Shown: one piece after another, positions 36,693 through 49,284 of the stretch
How the letters are laid out: every line of letters begins with the position of its first letter
How positions within the stretch are numbered: position 1 is the stretch's first letter
Source of the DNA: Alisma plantago-aquatica
Lineage: Eukaryota; Streptophyta; Magnoliopsida; Alismatales; Alismataceae
NCBI GenBank assembly: GCA_963693085.1
Contig: OY856413.1
Coordinates: forward strand, 102,994,801-103,058,800
Direction: 5' to 3'
Length of the DNA: 64,000 bases
The notes under the pieces: model-generated
The model's input: only the letters and a program-made list of their open reading frames with translations
Databases searched by the model: none
Told to the model about the DNA's origin: nothing
Made by a program: the position numbers and the translations under genes

Positions 36693-37288
36693 AGATTACC
36701 ATTACAAGATAGATTTGACTTGAGATTGAGATATCTGCTAGACTTTTCAATATATGCATGTTTCTATTAAGTTTATTATACTTAATCTTATGTTGAAGCA
36801 TGTAACTAGCTTAAGTGGGAGGTATCCACTCACTGGGGCTCTATATGAGTCTCATGAGGTTGTTTCAAATGTTTTTAGGTATAATGCTATCCAGTGGAAA
36901 GGTCATGACAAAGAAGATATAAATAACATAATCTAGATAGATTAGAATGTCCCTATACTCTCTCTTTCCCAGGATGATTTGTAGACTAAGTTTGTTCATC
37001 AATGTACATGTATCTGATGTAAACTAAACCACTTATGAGAACAAGATTTGATTCTAGTTTTAATGGTGTTGAATAAGAATTGTGATATCTAAATGTGATG
37101 CCATTGATGTGATATTGATTTATGAATTTGCGAATAAAGAAAAAGGAAAAATTTATCTGTCTTTTTCGTATATTGTTTAATCGCCTTTGTTGAGAATTCA
37201 TTGTTTTATTTCATAATTTGGGTTTAGGTTTTGGGATTATCTCTAATGGTTGGTATTAATGCTGATCAAAACAGTGGGTCCAACAATG

Positions 37289-37301
37289 TGGTATGAGAGC
37301 C
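37289..37301 (+). other. primer binding site of element A
   Basis: tggtatgagagcc follows the LTR end after three bases. It differs from the initiator-Met type site tggtatcagagcc at one position. Confidence 0.85.
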
Positions 37302-38086
37302 TAGGTTAGATGAGTCTGCAAGGACAATAGGATCTAGGACTATACGATAATGTAGATGTTGAATATAACCTAAATGATGTGCATACTGACTGAACTCAGT
37401 ATCCAGATACTCTGGTCAAGTATTTGGGTATTGAGCTAAGCTAGTATGGAACTACTGACTGTACTTCTTCTGGATGCCCTGACCAAGTATCCAGATGAAC
37501 ATTGTTCGGTAGTATAATAAGATGCATGATGAAAAAGAGAAGAATGGAGATAAAATAGTGAAAAAAAAGGATTTCATAATTCAATATGGAACATGTGGTA
37601 AGCAGAAAATTTCATATAATAAAGATAAAAGCCTAACAAATTATGAAGACAAACTCTAATGAGTTTGAATTTGAGTGTGAAATGTAAAATTGTGAGAAAA
37701 AAACTATGAACTAGGAATAATGCACACTAAATGATCTTCTTTATGATGGAAATTGATGAATGCGGATGATAATATGTGAATGAGTCATAATCTTAATCCA
37801 TGAGATACACAATCAAATTTTTAAAAAGGATGTGAAAAGTGATGTGAATTAGATCGTGATAAATGATGTATTACTAATATTTGTGAAGTAATTGTTTGTA
37901 ATACTCAAGGAGAGATATGATGATCATAAGGGATGAAGATCCATTAAAAAAAATGTCAAATGAAAGAAAGAAAAAATGAAAGTCTTTATAATTTGATGCC
38001 CAGAGAGGTGAATGATTAGATGATATGATATTCTTCCATATCATTTCTTGGATTTCAGGATGAAATCCTAAAAGGAGGGGAGAATT
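37302..38086 (+). other. interior of element A, noncoding
   Basis: About 0.8 kb with no open frame of note, no zinc knuckle and no pol motif. It carries repeated words around ctctggtcaagtat and ccctgaccaagtat, also seen in the F interior, and ends with a polypurine tract at 38071-38086. It probably keeps only the packaging and priming signals. Confidence 0.75.
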
Positions 38087-39910
38087 TGTAATGACCTATT
38101 TTCAAATTAATCATCTAATTAGGGTTTACTTAGATGATTGTATGCTTAACTAAGTTGATCATTATTTAAATATTGATTAATGATGGTAGTTAAGTTTTTA
38201 TGTTTTCAATATAATGATAAGGTTTATTCATACTTTGATTCACATAATTAGGGTAAGATTTGGAAACCCTAATCGGCCCAAATTAGGGTTTTGATGACAT
38301 ATGAGTACCAAATTTGATAAGTATAGTGTCACTAAATAATTTTTATTATTTTATGTGAAATACTAATTTAATTGATATTTTTATATGATTAGGATATCTC
38401 AAATTTGAGAACTATTGAAAAATATCAAAATTTTTGAAGAATTTGCTGACCTGTTTGTCGGTTGAGTTTCAAACTCGACCGACCATACTTTCAGATTGAT
38501 ATAGCATTATGTTAATTGAATTTTATCTTTTTATTGGTATATACAATTAATCTCAAATTTTAACTATAGTTGGAAAACTCAATTATATATATATTATTAA
38601 ATTTTGTTATTTTTGGATGATGTGTGATCTCTATAGAGAAGGGTGTCGGTCAAGCTTTGTGCTGGACAAACTCGACCGACCATGCTGCAGACTGCAATAT
38701 AGTAGTGTAGTATTTAATTTTTAGTTAATTATTGATAACTTCAAATAATATATATGTATTTTTACTTTTCCTAGTAAACTAAATTTCAGACATTGGGTTA
38801 AAATTTCATAATTTTTGGATGATTGTTTAATTATGAAAAGTGTGGTGTCGGTTAAGTTTATAACTCATCTGACCAACCAGTCTGAGAAAATTAAAAATAC
38901 AATGAAGGGCTTGTTTGCAATTGTTCTAAGCACCTAAATTGCTCTATATGACTAACCTAATACACAAGGAGCTCTCGTAACTCATCATTCCTATCAAAGA
39001 AATGAAATTCTACAGAGAGGGGAGAGCTAGGGTTTTGAGAAGAGAAAGTGGTGGAAATGTTGACCTAGGGTTTCTCTATCCAAGATATGATGAAATCAAG
39101 TAAGTTTAGCTTCTTTGCATAGAATTTCATAATGAATCTTTTCTCACATGTCAAGATACCGTCCCTCCTATGATTTGATTCAAAATCACATCAAATATTC
39201 CCCTTTTCTCACTCTCTCTCTCTTCTAATCCCCATTTCTAGGGTTTTTGAGTTGAGAGGAAAAAGAATTGGATTTATTTGTTAGAGTTTGATTGGGTTTC
39301 CAAAAATTCAGAGGTTGACCTATGTTTTTAAGGTGCTTGGCACCTGAGGTCAGTGTTTTTCTCCCTCCAAAGCTCTGTATTCATGTTGAAAGTCTAATTC
39401 TATCTGGATAAAATAATCAAAAACCTCACTTGTATATGTATGTCATTGGATATTGATTTGGAAAATATATTGGCGGATCCAATTCTACTGAATTTACTTA
39501 TTTATCATTTATTGGAACATGATTAGTTCCTGATATATTGATTGAGGATACATGGGTAATCTTATGGGTAGATGACTTTGCTATTTCATGTGAATTTTGC
39601 CTAAAAATCAGCCCAATGGCTGATATGCTTAGAATTGAATTGTCATGTATAAAATCATATTTGAATTGTATTAGATTGCATTATACAAGTGTATTGTTGA
39701 ATGTTAATGGAATTGAATATAACATACATATAATGATTTGTATAAGGTGACCACATATCCTGATTAGGGTTTGTGTTGAGGAAGTGAATCAAATGAGTCA
39801 ATTAATCAATGTATACTTGTGATTGATGAATGGAATATGTGAAAATGGAAACTAGGGTTTCCATGTGTGTGAATAACCCTAATGAACCTCTATGCATCAT
39901 TATGGAATTA
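38087..39910 (+). repeat. 3' LTR of element A, first piece
   Basis: Homologous to 31701 onward, with many substitutions and small indels. It stops at 39910 where element B is inserted, and resumes at 55357. Confidence 0.85.
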
Positions 39911-41555
39911 TGATAAATGTGTTTTCATCATTTTTATTTAAATCTTTAAGATATCTTTTTAGGATTGTTTTGTTATTTATTTGCTTAGTTTTATAATTAA
40001 TTGCATTATATTATATTTTTCTCTTTAAGTATAATTTTAATTATATTTTCTTTGGTTTTGTAGGAAATGGGATAAATATTCTTGGAGTATAATTGCACAA
40101 TTTGTAGTAGTCATGTAATTAATGTACACCCGTCACCAAAAGTACCATAACTCTTGCATATAGAGTCCAAATTGAGTGTACAATTATTCATTAGAAAGGA
40201 AATTTAATTAACTAAAAGAATATCCAATTATTTGGAACCCTTTTTATTCTTTTTACGTGAGCAAAACACGTTCGAAATTGTTGTTGTAGGAACTTACATT
40301 GAAGAGAGTTGCATGGTCAAGACAATTAAATCCAATCAAATTTCTATTGACCAGATCCAGAAAATTCAAAAGGATGGCTCTCTCTCTTTTTTTTCCCTCT
40401 TTTTTTGGGCAGCCTACCCCCTCCTTATCCTATATAAAAAGCAGGGGGGATTCTCCATTTTTCACACCATCTTTTGTATCATATTTGTATGGGATTTCTG
40501 AGCAATCTTCTTGTGTTCTTATGTTATTGTGTTCTTTCCATCAATAAAGATTAGTTTTTGCAAGAAAAGAGTTTCTTTCAATTGTTTTTGTTTTACTTTG
40601 CTCATTTAGATCTAGTTTCTTGTTCTTCTTATTCTTCCATGGACTGGAGGAAGGGATTAAGCATCGGCCATTTCATTGACTCCAGCCTATGGAACTATCC
40701 TTTAATAAGACTAGACTATGGCTAGAACTCTTATTCCCCCTGTCTCCCTTTTCTCCACAAGCATGAGTGAGTAGTTCGCTATCAAGGCAAGGAGAATAAC
40801 CCCTTATCCGTGTCTTTATCGAATTTTCCTTAAAAATGATTCTAGATGGCTTTTGGATTTGATAACTAATTGATCTATCAAAGTAATTAATTGATTTGAT
40901 CAAAAGTTAATCCGGATGGATATGACCGTGGAAGTTCGGATTTAGAACAACAAACTCAATCACATAGGAGTTTTTGAAATGAATGTGGATCTTCTTCTTT
41001 TAGGATGATGAACAAAGAAACATGAGCACCAGGACCAATGGGCTCATGCGGAGTCCATCTTTAGTGAATTTTTATTAATTCACTTGCCTTCATCGTATCC
41101 GTCATTTTTAAGGATTAGTTTGTTTTTTCCTAGGCTAAGGTGGTGAAAACCCCTAAAGCCTTGATTCTCATCTCTTGATTTAGTCACTACTTATTTTTCC
41201 TTTATTTAATATTTAGTATTTTTATTCATAATAGTTTTCTTGTACTAACAACAATCTTGATTTTTCCTTGTGACAGGGCAAATTTATATTCTTGTTAATT
41301 ACATTTTCATTTCTGCATTTCTTTCTTAAGTGTCAATCATCAACCCCCAACTCGACTTTTAATTTCTGTTCCAAATCTGAAAATACCAAAAATAAATAAA
41401 AAGTTCTTCAAACAATTGGGATTAAAGATAACAATCCTAATAAGTTGTCATGTGGGATCGACCCTTGCTATACTAGTCTTAATCGGAAGTAGAAAAAGGA
41501 TTAAACTCTAGGATAAATATCTTAGTGATTGTAAGTGCTCTGCGATGCATTAACA
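39911..41555 (+). repeat. 5' LTR of element B
   Basis: A TATA box (tatataaaaa, 40431-40440) and a poly(A) signal (aataaa, 40543-40548) lie about 110 bp apart. This is the normal spacing for a short R region, so U3 is about 39911-40460 and U5 follows. The 40232-40547 open frames on both sides are chance frames. Confidence 0.88.
40431..40440 (+). promoter_or_regulatory. TATA box of the B 5' LTR
   Basis: tatataaaaa in a pyrimidine-rich context, followed after about 100 bp by aataaa. The other LTR keeps tataaaag at 45042-45049 and aataaa at 45151-45156. Confidence 0.7.
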
Positions 41556-41558
41556 ATT

Positions 41559-41576
41559 TGGCATCATTGACGGGGA
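41559..41576 (+). other. primer binding site of element B (tRNA-Asp type)
   Basis: tggcatcattgacgggga differs at three positions from tggcgccgttgccgggga, the site complementary to tRNA-Asp found in Tat/Athila-type elements. It starts three bases after the 5' LTR. Confidence 0.82.
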
Positions 41577-41859
41577 CAACAAATTGTTTTCTCAAACCCC
41601 AAAAACTTTTGAAAAACTTTTTTTCATTTTTTATGTCTTCCGAGTAACATTCCGGAAGTGCTACTCCTCTTTCTGTCGAGTTTCCATTCCGACAGTACAT
41701 TTTTTTCTGCAAACGTTCTAGTTTGTAAAAAAACTGTAATTTTAGTTAGTTTTGTAAATTTTAACCTTGTGTCATAATCCCTTAGATTTTTTTATAATTT
41801 ATGGTCTTGTACAAATCTTTAGTTCTTTTTTGAATTGTAAAAAAAACCTTTTGAAATGG

Positions 41860-43470
41860 AGTAGTCAACAATTTATGGCTCACAAAACTGATAGGATGGT
41901 TATCATAACCATCCATCACCACATTGTCCTAATGTGTCCCCTGATTACGGTAAAACCTTATATAATCTTGAGTCTTCCTATCCAGGTAGGTATGATATAA
42001 ATCCTAACCCACAATTTTTTGATAACCATTATCAGGAACCTTTCTATCCATATTCCAATGGGGGTATGACCAACAACATTTTGGGGAATATAGATCTGAT
42101 TTTGAAACCCAAAAGCAACTAGACACACATCAACTCTTAATAGAGGCTTTTCTAGATGCCCAGTCAAAGATTCCAAATAGTCAAAATGTGTCTCATCATG
42201 TTATGGTGACACCTTGTAATGTCAAGTCTTCCAGTCAAGGTGGATTTAAAGGAAATTTCAATCCAACATCTCCTAGAGACTATTATGAGGAGCAATGCCA
42301 CAATCAATATGAGGAGTACTATGACCAAGATCCTTATGTGGGGTATGGTGGGGGTAACCAAAAAAATTTGGGGGTTATGAAAATGAATATACATATCAAC
42401 AGGAGGAACGGATTAGAGCCTTGGAAAAAGTAGCAAAAGAGAAACAAAAAATATTAGAAAATTGACAAACCCTGCTAGCTGTCTTACTAGATGCCCAATC
42501 ACAGACTCCCCTTGTAGATCTCGAACAACCCAAGATGGTTCTTCCTGACGATGATCCACTTTTTGTATCATATATGTCGTAACCTGAAGAAATAGCACAA
42601 ACCATGGAGCCATATTTTGTGTGTGATGAGGACGTTGGCCTTTCCTTTAGAGACTCTACTACTTGAGTATGAAAAGTCACAGCACAAGAGTCATTCTTAT
42701 CTTGAATATCCAAAAAATCCTCCCATCCTCAACATCATTCCATATGTTATCCATGACCAATCCCCTTTGATTGAACCTATTCTAGATAAGGAGTCACCAA
42801 TCCCCGATTATGAAATAATTCCTCATATTTTATCACAGCCAAATCGCATTCCACATACAGTTGATCTAGAAGGGGAGACACCACCCTTAGAAGAGGTCCA
42901 CATGCCCCCTTCCACTGGATGCAAGGAATATGTCCCCATTTTTATCCCTCTTGAATCCGTGGGAACTCCTTGCATAGAGGAACTAGAGTTACATGTTATA
43001 TCAACCATGAATCCCATCCATCCCAAGGTTGATTGCATGAATTTTGAATGGAGAAAAAATACTTATCATGATGATTTAAATGTAGTTGTCTCTTTCATAT
43101 CACCATCAACTCTCCTATATGTAGGTCGATGTGACAGGGGGAAACTTGAGTCAGATCCTCTGCCTAACCTTGCACATCTGGCACTGCATGTGTTACCAGT
43201 CGGGTACCCACCAACCTCCCCCAATCCATATCCATCTTCGACATTTCCTTTACTAGTAAAGGAAGATGTGTGGATCCTTTTGGAAGGAGTGTGAGGCAAA
43301 AGACATTATGAAAGCCTCTTTAAGCTTCCACGACCACCCATCTGTTGGGTGTACCATGAAGCTCCTTTGCTTAAAGTTACAACCATCATCAACATCCCCT
43401 TCAGCTAGACATTTTTTGAGCTACCAGGACCTCCTAGTGATCCCATTGATTTTCTTCCCTCCATTCTAGA
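41860..43470 (+). pseudogene. B interior coding remnant of unknown family
   Basis: From about 41860 several overlapping frames are broken by stops. Pieces with SSQGGFKGNFNPTSPRDYYE and two copies of an LLDAQSQ-like phrase (about 42140 and 42480) suggest an old gag-like or LARD protein. A 225-codon open frame at 42617-43294 starts MCVMRTLAFPLETLLLEYEK, is Pro/Glu-rich and shows no zinc knuckle, protease triad or RT motif. I do not recognise it. It may be the tail of a defunct structural protein or a chance survival. Confidence 0.4.
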
Positions 43471-43519
43471 TTTAAGTTTTGTTCAGGATGAGCAAAATCT
43501 TAAGTTCAGGGTGGAGGTG

Positions 43520-44529
43520 GGTGGTACGTACTCCTTCCACACACTCTATCTTACTTTTTTGCAAATTCTCATCATGTAATGTAGTTTAGTTTTAATTTTT
43601 CAAAAATTTGCTTAAAAGTTTAATTTTCTAGTTTGGCCTTTATCTAGTCGTCCAGTTTGAATAGATGTTTATCATTTTACACCCTTGAATTTAGTAATTT
43701 TTTTTGCAAAATTTATTACAAATTCCCATGTCTGAAACCAACTTGTCACCTAGGACCCCTAAAATAACATCACTCCTTGGAAGAGTTGGCAAGTCATAAG
43801 GAATCGATTAGAACCAAGTATAATGTTTCCCCATAATTAAGTAATATATTATCTTGTTATAAAATTTATATGATGTGATTTATAGGAATACTCTAACTAG
43901 AGCAATGACACACTCTGATAAAAATATAAAAAATATGTTGAAGTTATAAGCACAAGAACATCTTTTTCTTCCCTCTATTTTTTTCTAAAAAAGAGAAGGA
44001 AAGAATCACCACCAGACAAAAATCAAGTCTGGGATGACATGCTTCCCAAAATAAAAACTCCATACCCCATAAAGGGGCGTACCATCAAAAGATGCCAAAA
44101 GTACACATGAAAAAAAATTGTGACCAAAGTAGCGACAACTCCACAAATTCATATCCCGAGTCGAATAGAGGAGGGGTCAATATTTTTTCAACACTTCCTT
44201 CTTTGTTTTCACACCCTAACATTTATCATGTTCTTGTGAAACAACTTAAAAAAAGTAATAAAAATTGAGAGTGTCAAAGAGGAAGTAAGACGAAGCCTAT
44301 TTTTCTACAAATTATTAATTTAGAATCTAGATTTGACAATTGTTTTGATAGGGAATATAGAAATTTATGCTATGTGGTTCTAAGAGATTGGGTCACTTGG
44401 CTAAAAATTTGGAGGTGAGGACTATAGTGATGCTATATTGGTGACGATGGCATTTTGGAAGTATAAATTGGAGTTTATTTTTAATATAATTTGCTTGAGG
44501 ACAAGCAAAGATTCAAGTCCGGGGTATTT
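43520..44529 (+). other. B interior 3' part, noncoding, with polypurine tract
   Basis: There is no coding frame. The sequence ttgaggacaagcaaagattc (about 44492-44511) is followed by aagtccggggtattt, which acts as the polypurine tract just before the 3' LTR at 44530. Confidence 0.7.
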
Positions 44530-45590
44530 TGATAAATGTATTTTTATCATTTTTATTCTTTTAGATATCTTTTTAGGATTGTTTTGTTATTTATTTTCTT
44601 AGTTTTATAATTAATTTCATTATATTATATTTTTTCTTTAAGTAGAATTTTAATTATATTTTCTTAGGTTTTGTAGGAAATGGGATAAATATTCTTAGAG
44701 TATAATTGCACAATTTGCAGCAGTCGTGTAACTAATGTATATCCGTCACCAAAAGTACCATAAATCTTGCATCTAGAATCCAAATTGTGTGTACAAGTAT
44801 TCATTGGAAAGGAAATTTAATTTTGTAAAATAATATACTATTATTGTAACCACTTTTACGCTTTTGATGGGATAAAAATACGTTCGAAATTACTTCTGTG
44901 GGAAACTGCATTGAAGAGAGTTACATGGTCAAGACAATTAAAGCCAATCAAATTTTTATTGACCAGATCCAGAAAATTCAAAAGGATGGATCCCTCTCTT
45001 TTTTTCCCTCTTTTTTTGAGAATCCTACCCCCTCCTTCTCCTATAAAAGTAGGGGGGATTATCCAACTTTCACAACATCTTTTGTATCATCTTTGTATGA
45101 GATTTCTGAGCAATCTTCATGTGTTCTTATGTTATTGTTTTCTTTCCATCAATAAAGATTAGATTTTGCAAGCTAAGTTTTTCCTTCAATAGTTGTTCTC
45201 TTACTTTGCTTGTTTAGATCTAGTTTCTTCTTCCTCTTATTCTTCCTTGGACTGGAGCAAGGGATTAAGCGTCGGCCATTTCATTGACTCTAGCCTAAGG
45301 AACTATCCTTTAATAAGACTAGACTATGGATAGAACTCTTCTTCCCTCCATCTCCCTTTTCTCCACAAGCATGAGTGAGTAGTTCTCTATCAAGACAAGG
45401 AGAATAACCCCTTATCTATGGCTTTATCGACTTTTCCTTAAAAATAATTCTAGATGGCTTTTGGGTTTGATAACTAATTGATCTATCAAAGTAATCAATT
45501 GGTTTGATCAAAAGCTAATCCGGATGGATATGACCGTGGAAGTTTGGATTTAGAACAACAAACCCAATGACATAGGAGTTTTGAAAGACC
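44530..45590 (+). repeat. 3' LTR of element B, first piece
   Basis: Homologous to 39911-40980 with several percent difference. It is interrupted at 45590 by element C after the target agacc. The remainder is 54781-55351. Confidence 0.88.
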
Positions 45591-46779
45591 TGTTGGTATG
45601 TATGCCCTGAGAGCCAATCATGGGATGATTGGTGGGATACATTAAGATTGATTTGATAAACAACATAGGCAAGCTTCCAATTCTTTCTGGTTCAGTCATA
45701 TGAGATAGTGATAGAATAGATTGAATGTCTAGAGAATTACAGTACTCAATGACGTATGCTTTTAGGTTAAGGACCTGAACTATGAGATCATACGGATGCT
45801 AAGAGTTTGTACATTCTTGTTATGTCCCTAGTCGGATGTCATTGTGGAAGGTAGATGGATAGCAATGACACACAAGACTAGATTGTGGTGTTGGTTGATG
45901 ACAGAATCTCATTAGTCATGATGTAGAGATATGAAACCAAACACATAGGTACTTGTTAGAGAACAAGTGTACCAGACAGACTCACCGTGAGTTTGACACA
46001 TGGAACCATGACATGGTAGTCACAGTCATTACTCACAGTGATGGTGGTGAGTGTGATTCTTAGACCTAAAATCACTACACTCAACACATGTCGTTGGGCA
46101 CACTTTGACATCATCAAACGCAGTCCTAAAACATGGGTTGTTATAAAGGTGATGATTGGGTGGCTTTGACATATGGGTCTTTTGAGGGGTGAGTGATAGA
46201 TATGGGATTTGTCCCTCCTGAGGGAGTTTGATGTCCATGGCCACTTGATGAGTAGGATTGAGATAGGCGTGCACACGCATGTGTGAATCAGTATGTGATA
46301 TTGATGTCATACATATCTCGTTCAATCTACTCTGAGATCAAGAAAGTGAATGAACGTTGACAGGATGACTGTTCCATGCCTCGAGTTCATTCGGGATATC
46401 AGTGACAAAGGATTTATACATTCACTGTAACACCATTCACAGATTGTAGGATGAAAGTTGTTCTCCAACTTTCTACTTTCACTTGGGTAGCAATGATGTG
46501 TGACTAGGCACCGCTCTTTGCTTGTGAAGTCATAAGTGTTATGGACTTTCACTGCCAACGTGAAATGGACCTGTAGGGTCACACACATAGGATTTAACCT
46601 GGAAGAGGAGTTTTGTCCACAAAGCATTGTTTAGATTGATTACTAAAGGAGTTTAGTAGTTCAATTAAACACTCAATCAGTCGATGGCTCAATATCATAT
46701 GGTTTAAGGTGTTGGACGCATTGATTGGAGTATCAGATTGATTGAAATCGCAATTGACTGATTTTGCCCAACCTGTGCT

Positions 46780-47190
46780 CCCAACCGATCAGCTCAAGTG
46801 TTGAACCGGTCGGTTGAGGTTGTTGAACCGGTCGACTGGAGTGTCCAACCAATCGGCTCATGACCAGGTTGAAACGACTGGTTCAAGGGTTGAACCGATC
46901 GGCTCAACTGGTGCAACCGACCTGTTGGGAAAGTCATGTCGGCAAGAATTTTCCTTTGGTTTCAAATTGCCCAATACGATTGGGAATAATATTGGTATTC
47001 GATACCAATTGGGAAAGAAACAAGGAAAGTCTTTTTGAGCCGGATTAGGACCATGAACCAATCGGTTCAGGGCACCAACAGATCGGTTGGAGTGCCCCAA
47101 ACGGTCGGCTCAGGTCCAACCGATCGGCTCAATGGCCGAACCGATCGGTTCAGCTGTGAACCGATCATTTCAGGTTGTGAACCGATTGCT
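46780..47190 (+). repeat. array of CCGATCGG palindromic motifs, U3 of C 5' LTR
   Basis: At least ten degenerate copies of an approximately 20- to 30-bp unit with the core accgatcggttca or its variants (accggtcgg, accaatcgg, acggtcgg). The core is a perfect 8-bp palindrome in many copies. The same array is in the 3' LTR at about 53720-54125, and a shorter one lies just downstream of the primer site (48295-48500). Confidence 0.82.
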
Positions 47191-47273
47191 TTTTGTGGAA
47201 AATCGCGAACCCTTCTACTCCTGCGTTTAGTCCCATATTGCCCGGGATAGGGAACCCTGTCCCATGACCCTCC

Positions 47274-47283
47274 TATATATATA
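47274..47283 (+). promoter_or_regulatory. TATA box of the C 5' LTR
   Basis: tatatatata about 25 bp before ggggcttctcagataacaac. The 3' LTR has tatatata at 54213-54220 in the same setting. Confidence 0.7.
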
Positions 47284-47840
47284 GGGGTAGTGGGGGCTTC
47301 TCAGATAACAACTTAGTGCAACTATTTACTCTGCAAAGTTGTCGTTCTCTCTAGTTTTGGTAACCGTGAGAGAGCCCGAACAAGTGCCTCCCGTAAAAGG
47401 GAGGTGCAGCAAAGGAAGGACAACTACAGTTGCAACTGGAGGCAGGAGAGTGTGTTGGCGACAAGTACGTCAACAGGAGGGTGCGACTCCTTCCACTTCC
47501 TTGTGGGACAAGGAGTGTGGAGTTCCAGGTGGTCTGTGTGGACTACTACAGAAGCGGGAGGTCACTACCGCTCAGGAGGACAACTGTCATCCGACAGTCT
47601 GGTAGGAGGAGGAGTCGTTAGTCCCCGTGCGACCAGGAGCTGCACAGACGCCGTCAAAGACCGGAGTTGAAGATCGCGCATTGCGCGAGGTATTGTCGCC
47701 AAGCAAGCCTTGGAATAAGGTATGATTCCATAAACCATCCTTTCCTAATATATAGACATTGACGCATTTCCTCGTGCTGGGTTTGGGGGAGAAAATTTTT
47801 GTTTCCGCTGCCTTCTTTGCCTCCCCTAAAACCCAACAGT

Positions 47841-47853
47841 GATATCAGAGCCA
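47841..47853 (+). other. primer binding site of element C
   Basis: tgatatcagagcc starts one base after the LTR end CCAACA. It differs at one base from tggtatcagagcc, the initiator-Met type site. Confidence 0.85.
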
Positions 47854-49284
47854 CGTCAACTTCTCTATATTTTAGGAATATCGATATGATCGATTTTGGT
47901 TTGTCGCCTTTATTTATTGCATACGATGCGAATAATATTGGCTTTATGCATGTCCAATCCTAAATCCACAAATCCCAAATTACATATATGATATGTATTA
48001 TTAATGCACTCGATACGTGTTGCCCTTAAACAAGTTTTGTAGTGGATGTGTGTAGCATGATTATGGCCTATAAACCCCTATCTTTGTGTGGTTTTTTGTG
48101 GTTGCTTGCATCTCAGTCTACACACTGATCTTCCCTCTCTTATTCCTAATGTAACTCGAAATAATTCGAGATTCTTTCCTACCTTTGCTCCCCCTGAATG
48201 TAACTCAGGGTTTCCCCTTTTAAAGCAATGTAATAAACAGGATAGATTTTTATTTCCTGTTATGTCGAAGACCGGCGGACATCAAGACGACAGATGAAAC
48301 GATCGATTCAAGGCGTGAACCGATCGGTTGACGTTCTAGACAGTCGGTTCAAGGAGTGAACTGATCGGTTGATGACCGGTTCGAGGAGCGAGACGAGCGG
48401 GTGGAAGACATGACGAGATGCACGACGACCAGGTGAACCGATTGGTTGGAGGAGCCAACCGATCGGCTGGTGGCACCCAGACGACCGACTGGAGAGTACA
48501 GATCATTCATGTGATGAGTTGATCAACTCGGATGGCAAGGCACAGATGTTCATCTTGTACAGGTTGCATGTGATGTTGACCTAGATGACCGTGATTCCTC
48601 TTGGCTCAAGGAATCACATTAGTATGGCCATAATCATCGCTTTTTATCATTTGTGCATGTTTTCTGTGGGATATAGCATGTATATGATATGTACTATGTA
48701 TTGTGGTGATTGGATATGTATATGTATATAAACCAAATCCCTCATTAAAATATTAAGTTTTAGATGCCTTCCAAATGCGACACACGTGAAAAGCTTGATC
48801 GACCAAGTGTGGGCACGCCCTAGTGTGGTGTACCGTCTATCTCGTGGAAGCGTGAAGGATGAATGTGTGGGTCTGCCCAAGCAGGGTGCATATTCATCGT
48901 GTTTGCTTTGGGTCGGACTTAACAAGGTGACCTAGATAGGATCTAGCACCTTGAGGCATGGAGATGATCACTGCAAGGAGTTGTATATGACATCTTATCA
49001 AGAGTTGCATATGATGCAATTGGCAAAAGTTGCCTACCTGAGAGATCTAAGTTGTGGGCGATCATCCCTAGCTGACTCATGACTTAGAGGATTTCAGGAT
49101 CTTGCCCACTAGAAGGTTGTACGCTGCAATATTCCGAATTGATGGTGAGGGCTATCAATTTGAAGTAAAATAGTGGGAGTGATAATTAATTAAAGGCCTA
49201 ATTATATCGTCAAACTTTCAAATCAATCAAATAAGTCAAAATGAGTTTTGGACTAAAATTGCATATTTTCCTTTTGTAGTTCAA
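47854..49284 (+). other. C leader between primer site and gag
   Basis: About 1.4 kb of noncoding sequence, long for a copia leader. It holds a second CCGATCGG array at 48295-48500. No protein motif was seen. Confidence 0.6.

Larger units (their letters stand above)
31701..37285 (+). repeat. 5' LTR of element A
   Basis: 5,585 bp, of which 669 are a LINE fragment plus its duplicated target, leaving about 4.9 kb. It runs TGTAATGAC... to ...GTCCAACA. Except for the LINE, no gene is seen in it. Short open frames at 33149-33361 and elsewhere have homologous counterparts in the 3' LTR (39538-39750) but no family motif. The LTR pair is clearly more diverged than the F pair. Confidence 0.85.
45591..47839 (+). 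repeat. 5' LTR of element C
   Basis: 2,249 bp. A TATA box (47274-47283) lies about 560 bp before the LTR end, so transcription probably starts near 47305. Upstream of it, 46780-47190 carries a dense array of ACCGATCGGTTCA-like motifs. Open frames on both strands (46276-45956 minus, 47339-47605 plus and others) recur in the 3' LTR but have no family motif. Confidence 0.92.

Noticed and set aside
45956..46627. Minus-strand frames in the C LTR, repeated at 52896-53498
   Set aside because: Shadow frames in LTR DNA with no motif; their repetition follows from LTR duplication.
46780..47190. CRISPR-like array from regular CCGATCGG motifs
   Set aside because: Units are degenerate, spacing is irregular, there are no unique spacers, and the setting is a plant LTR.
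47339..47670. Frames downstream of the C TATA box as small proteins
   Set aside because: They overlap in all three frames in the R/U5 region, and no start context or motif favours any of them.
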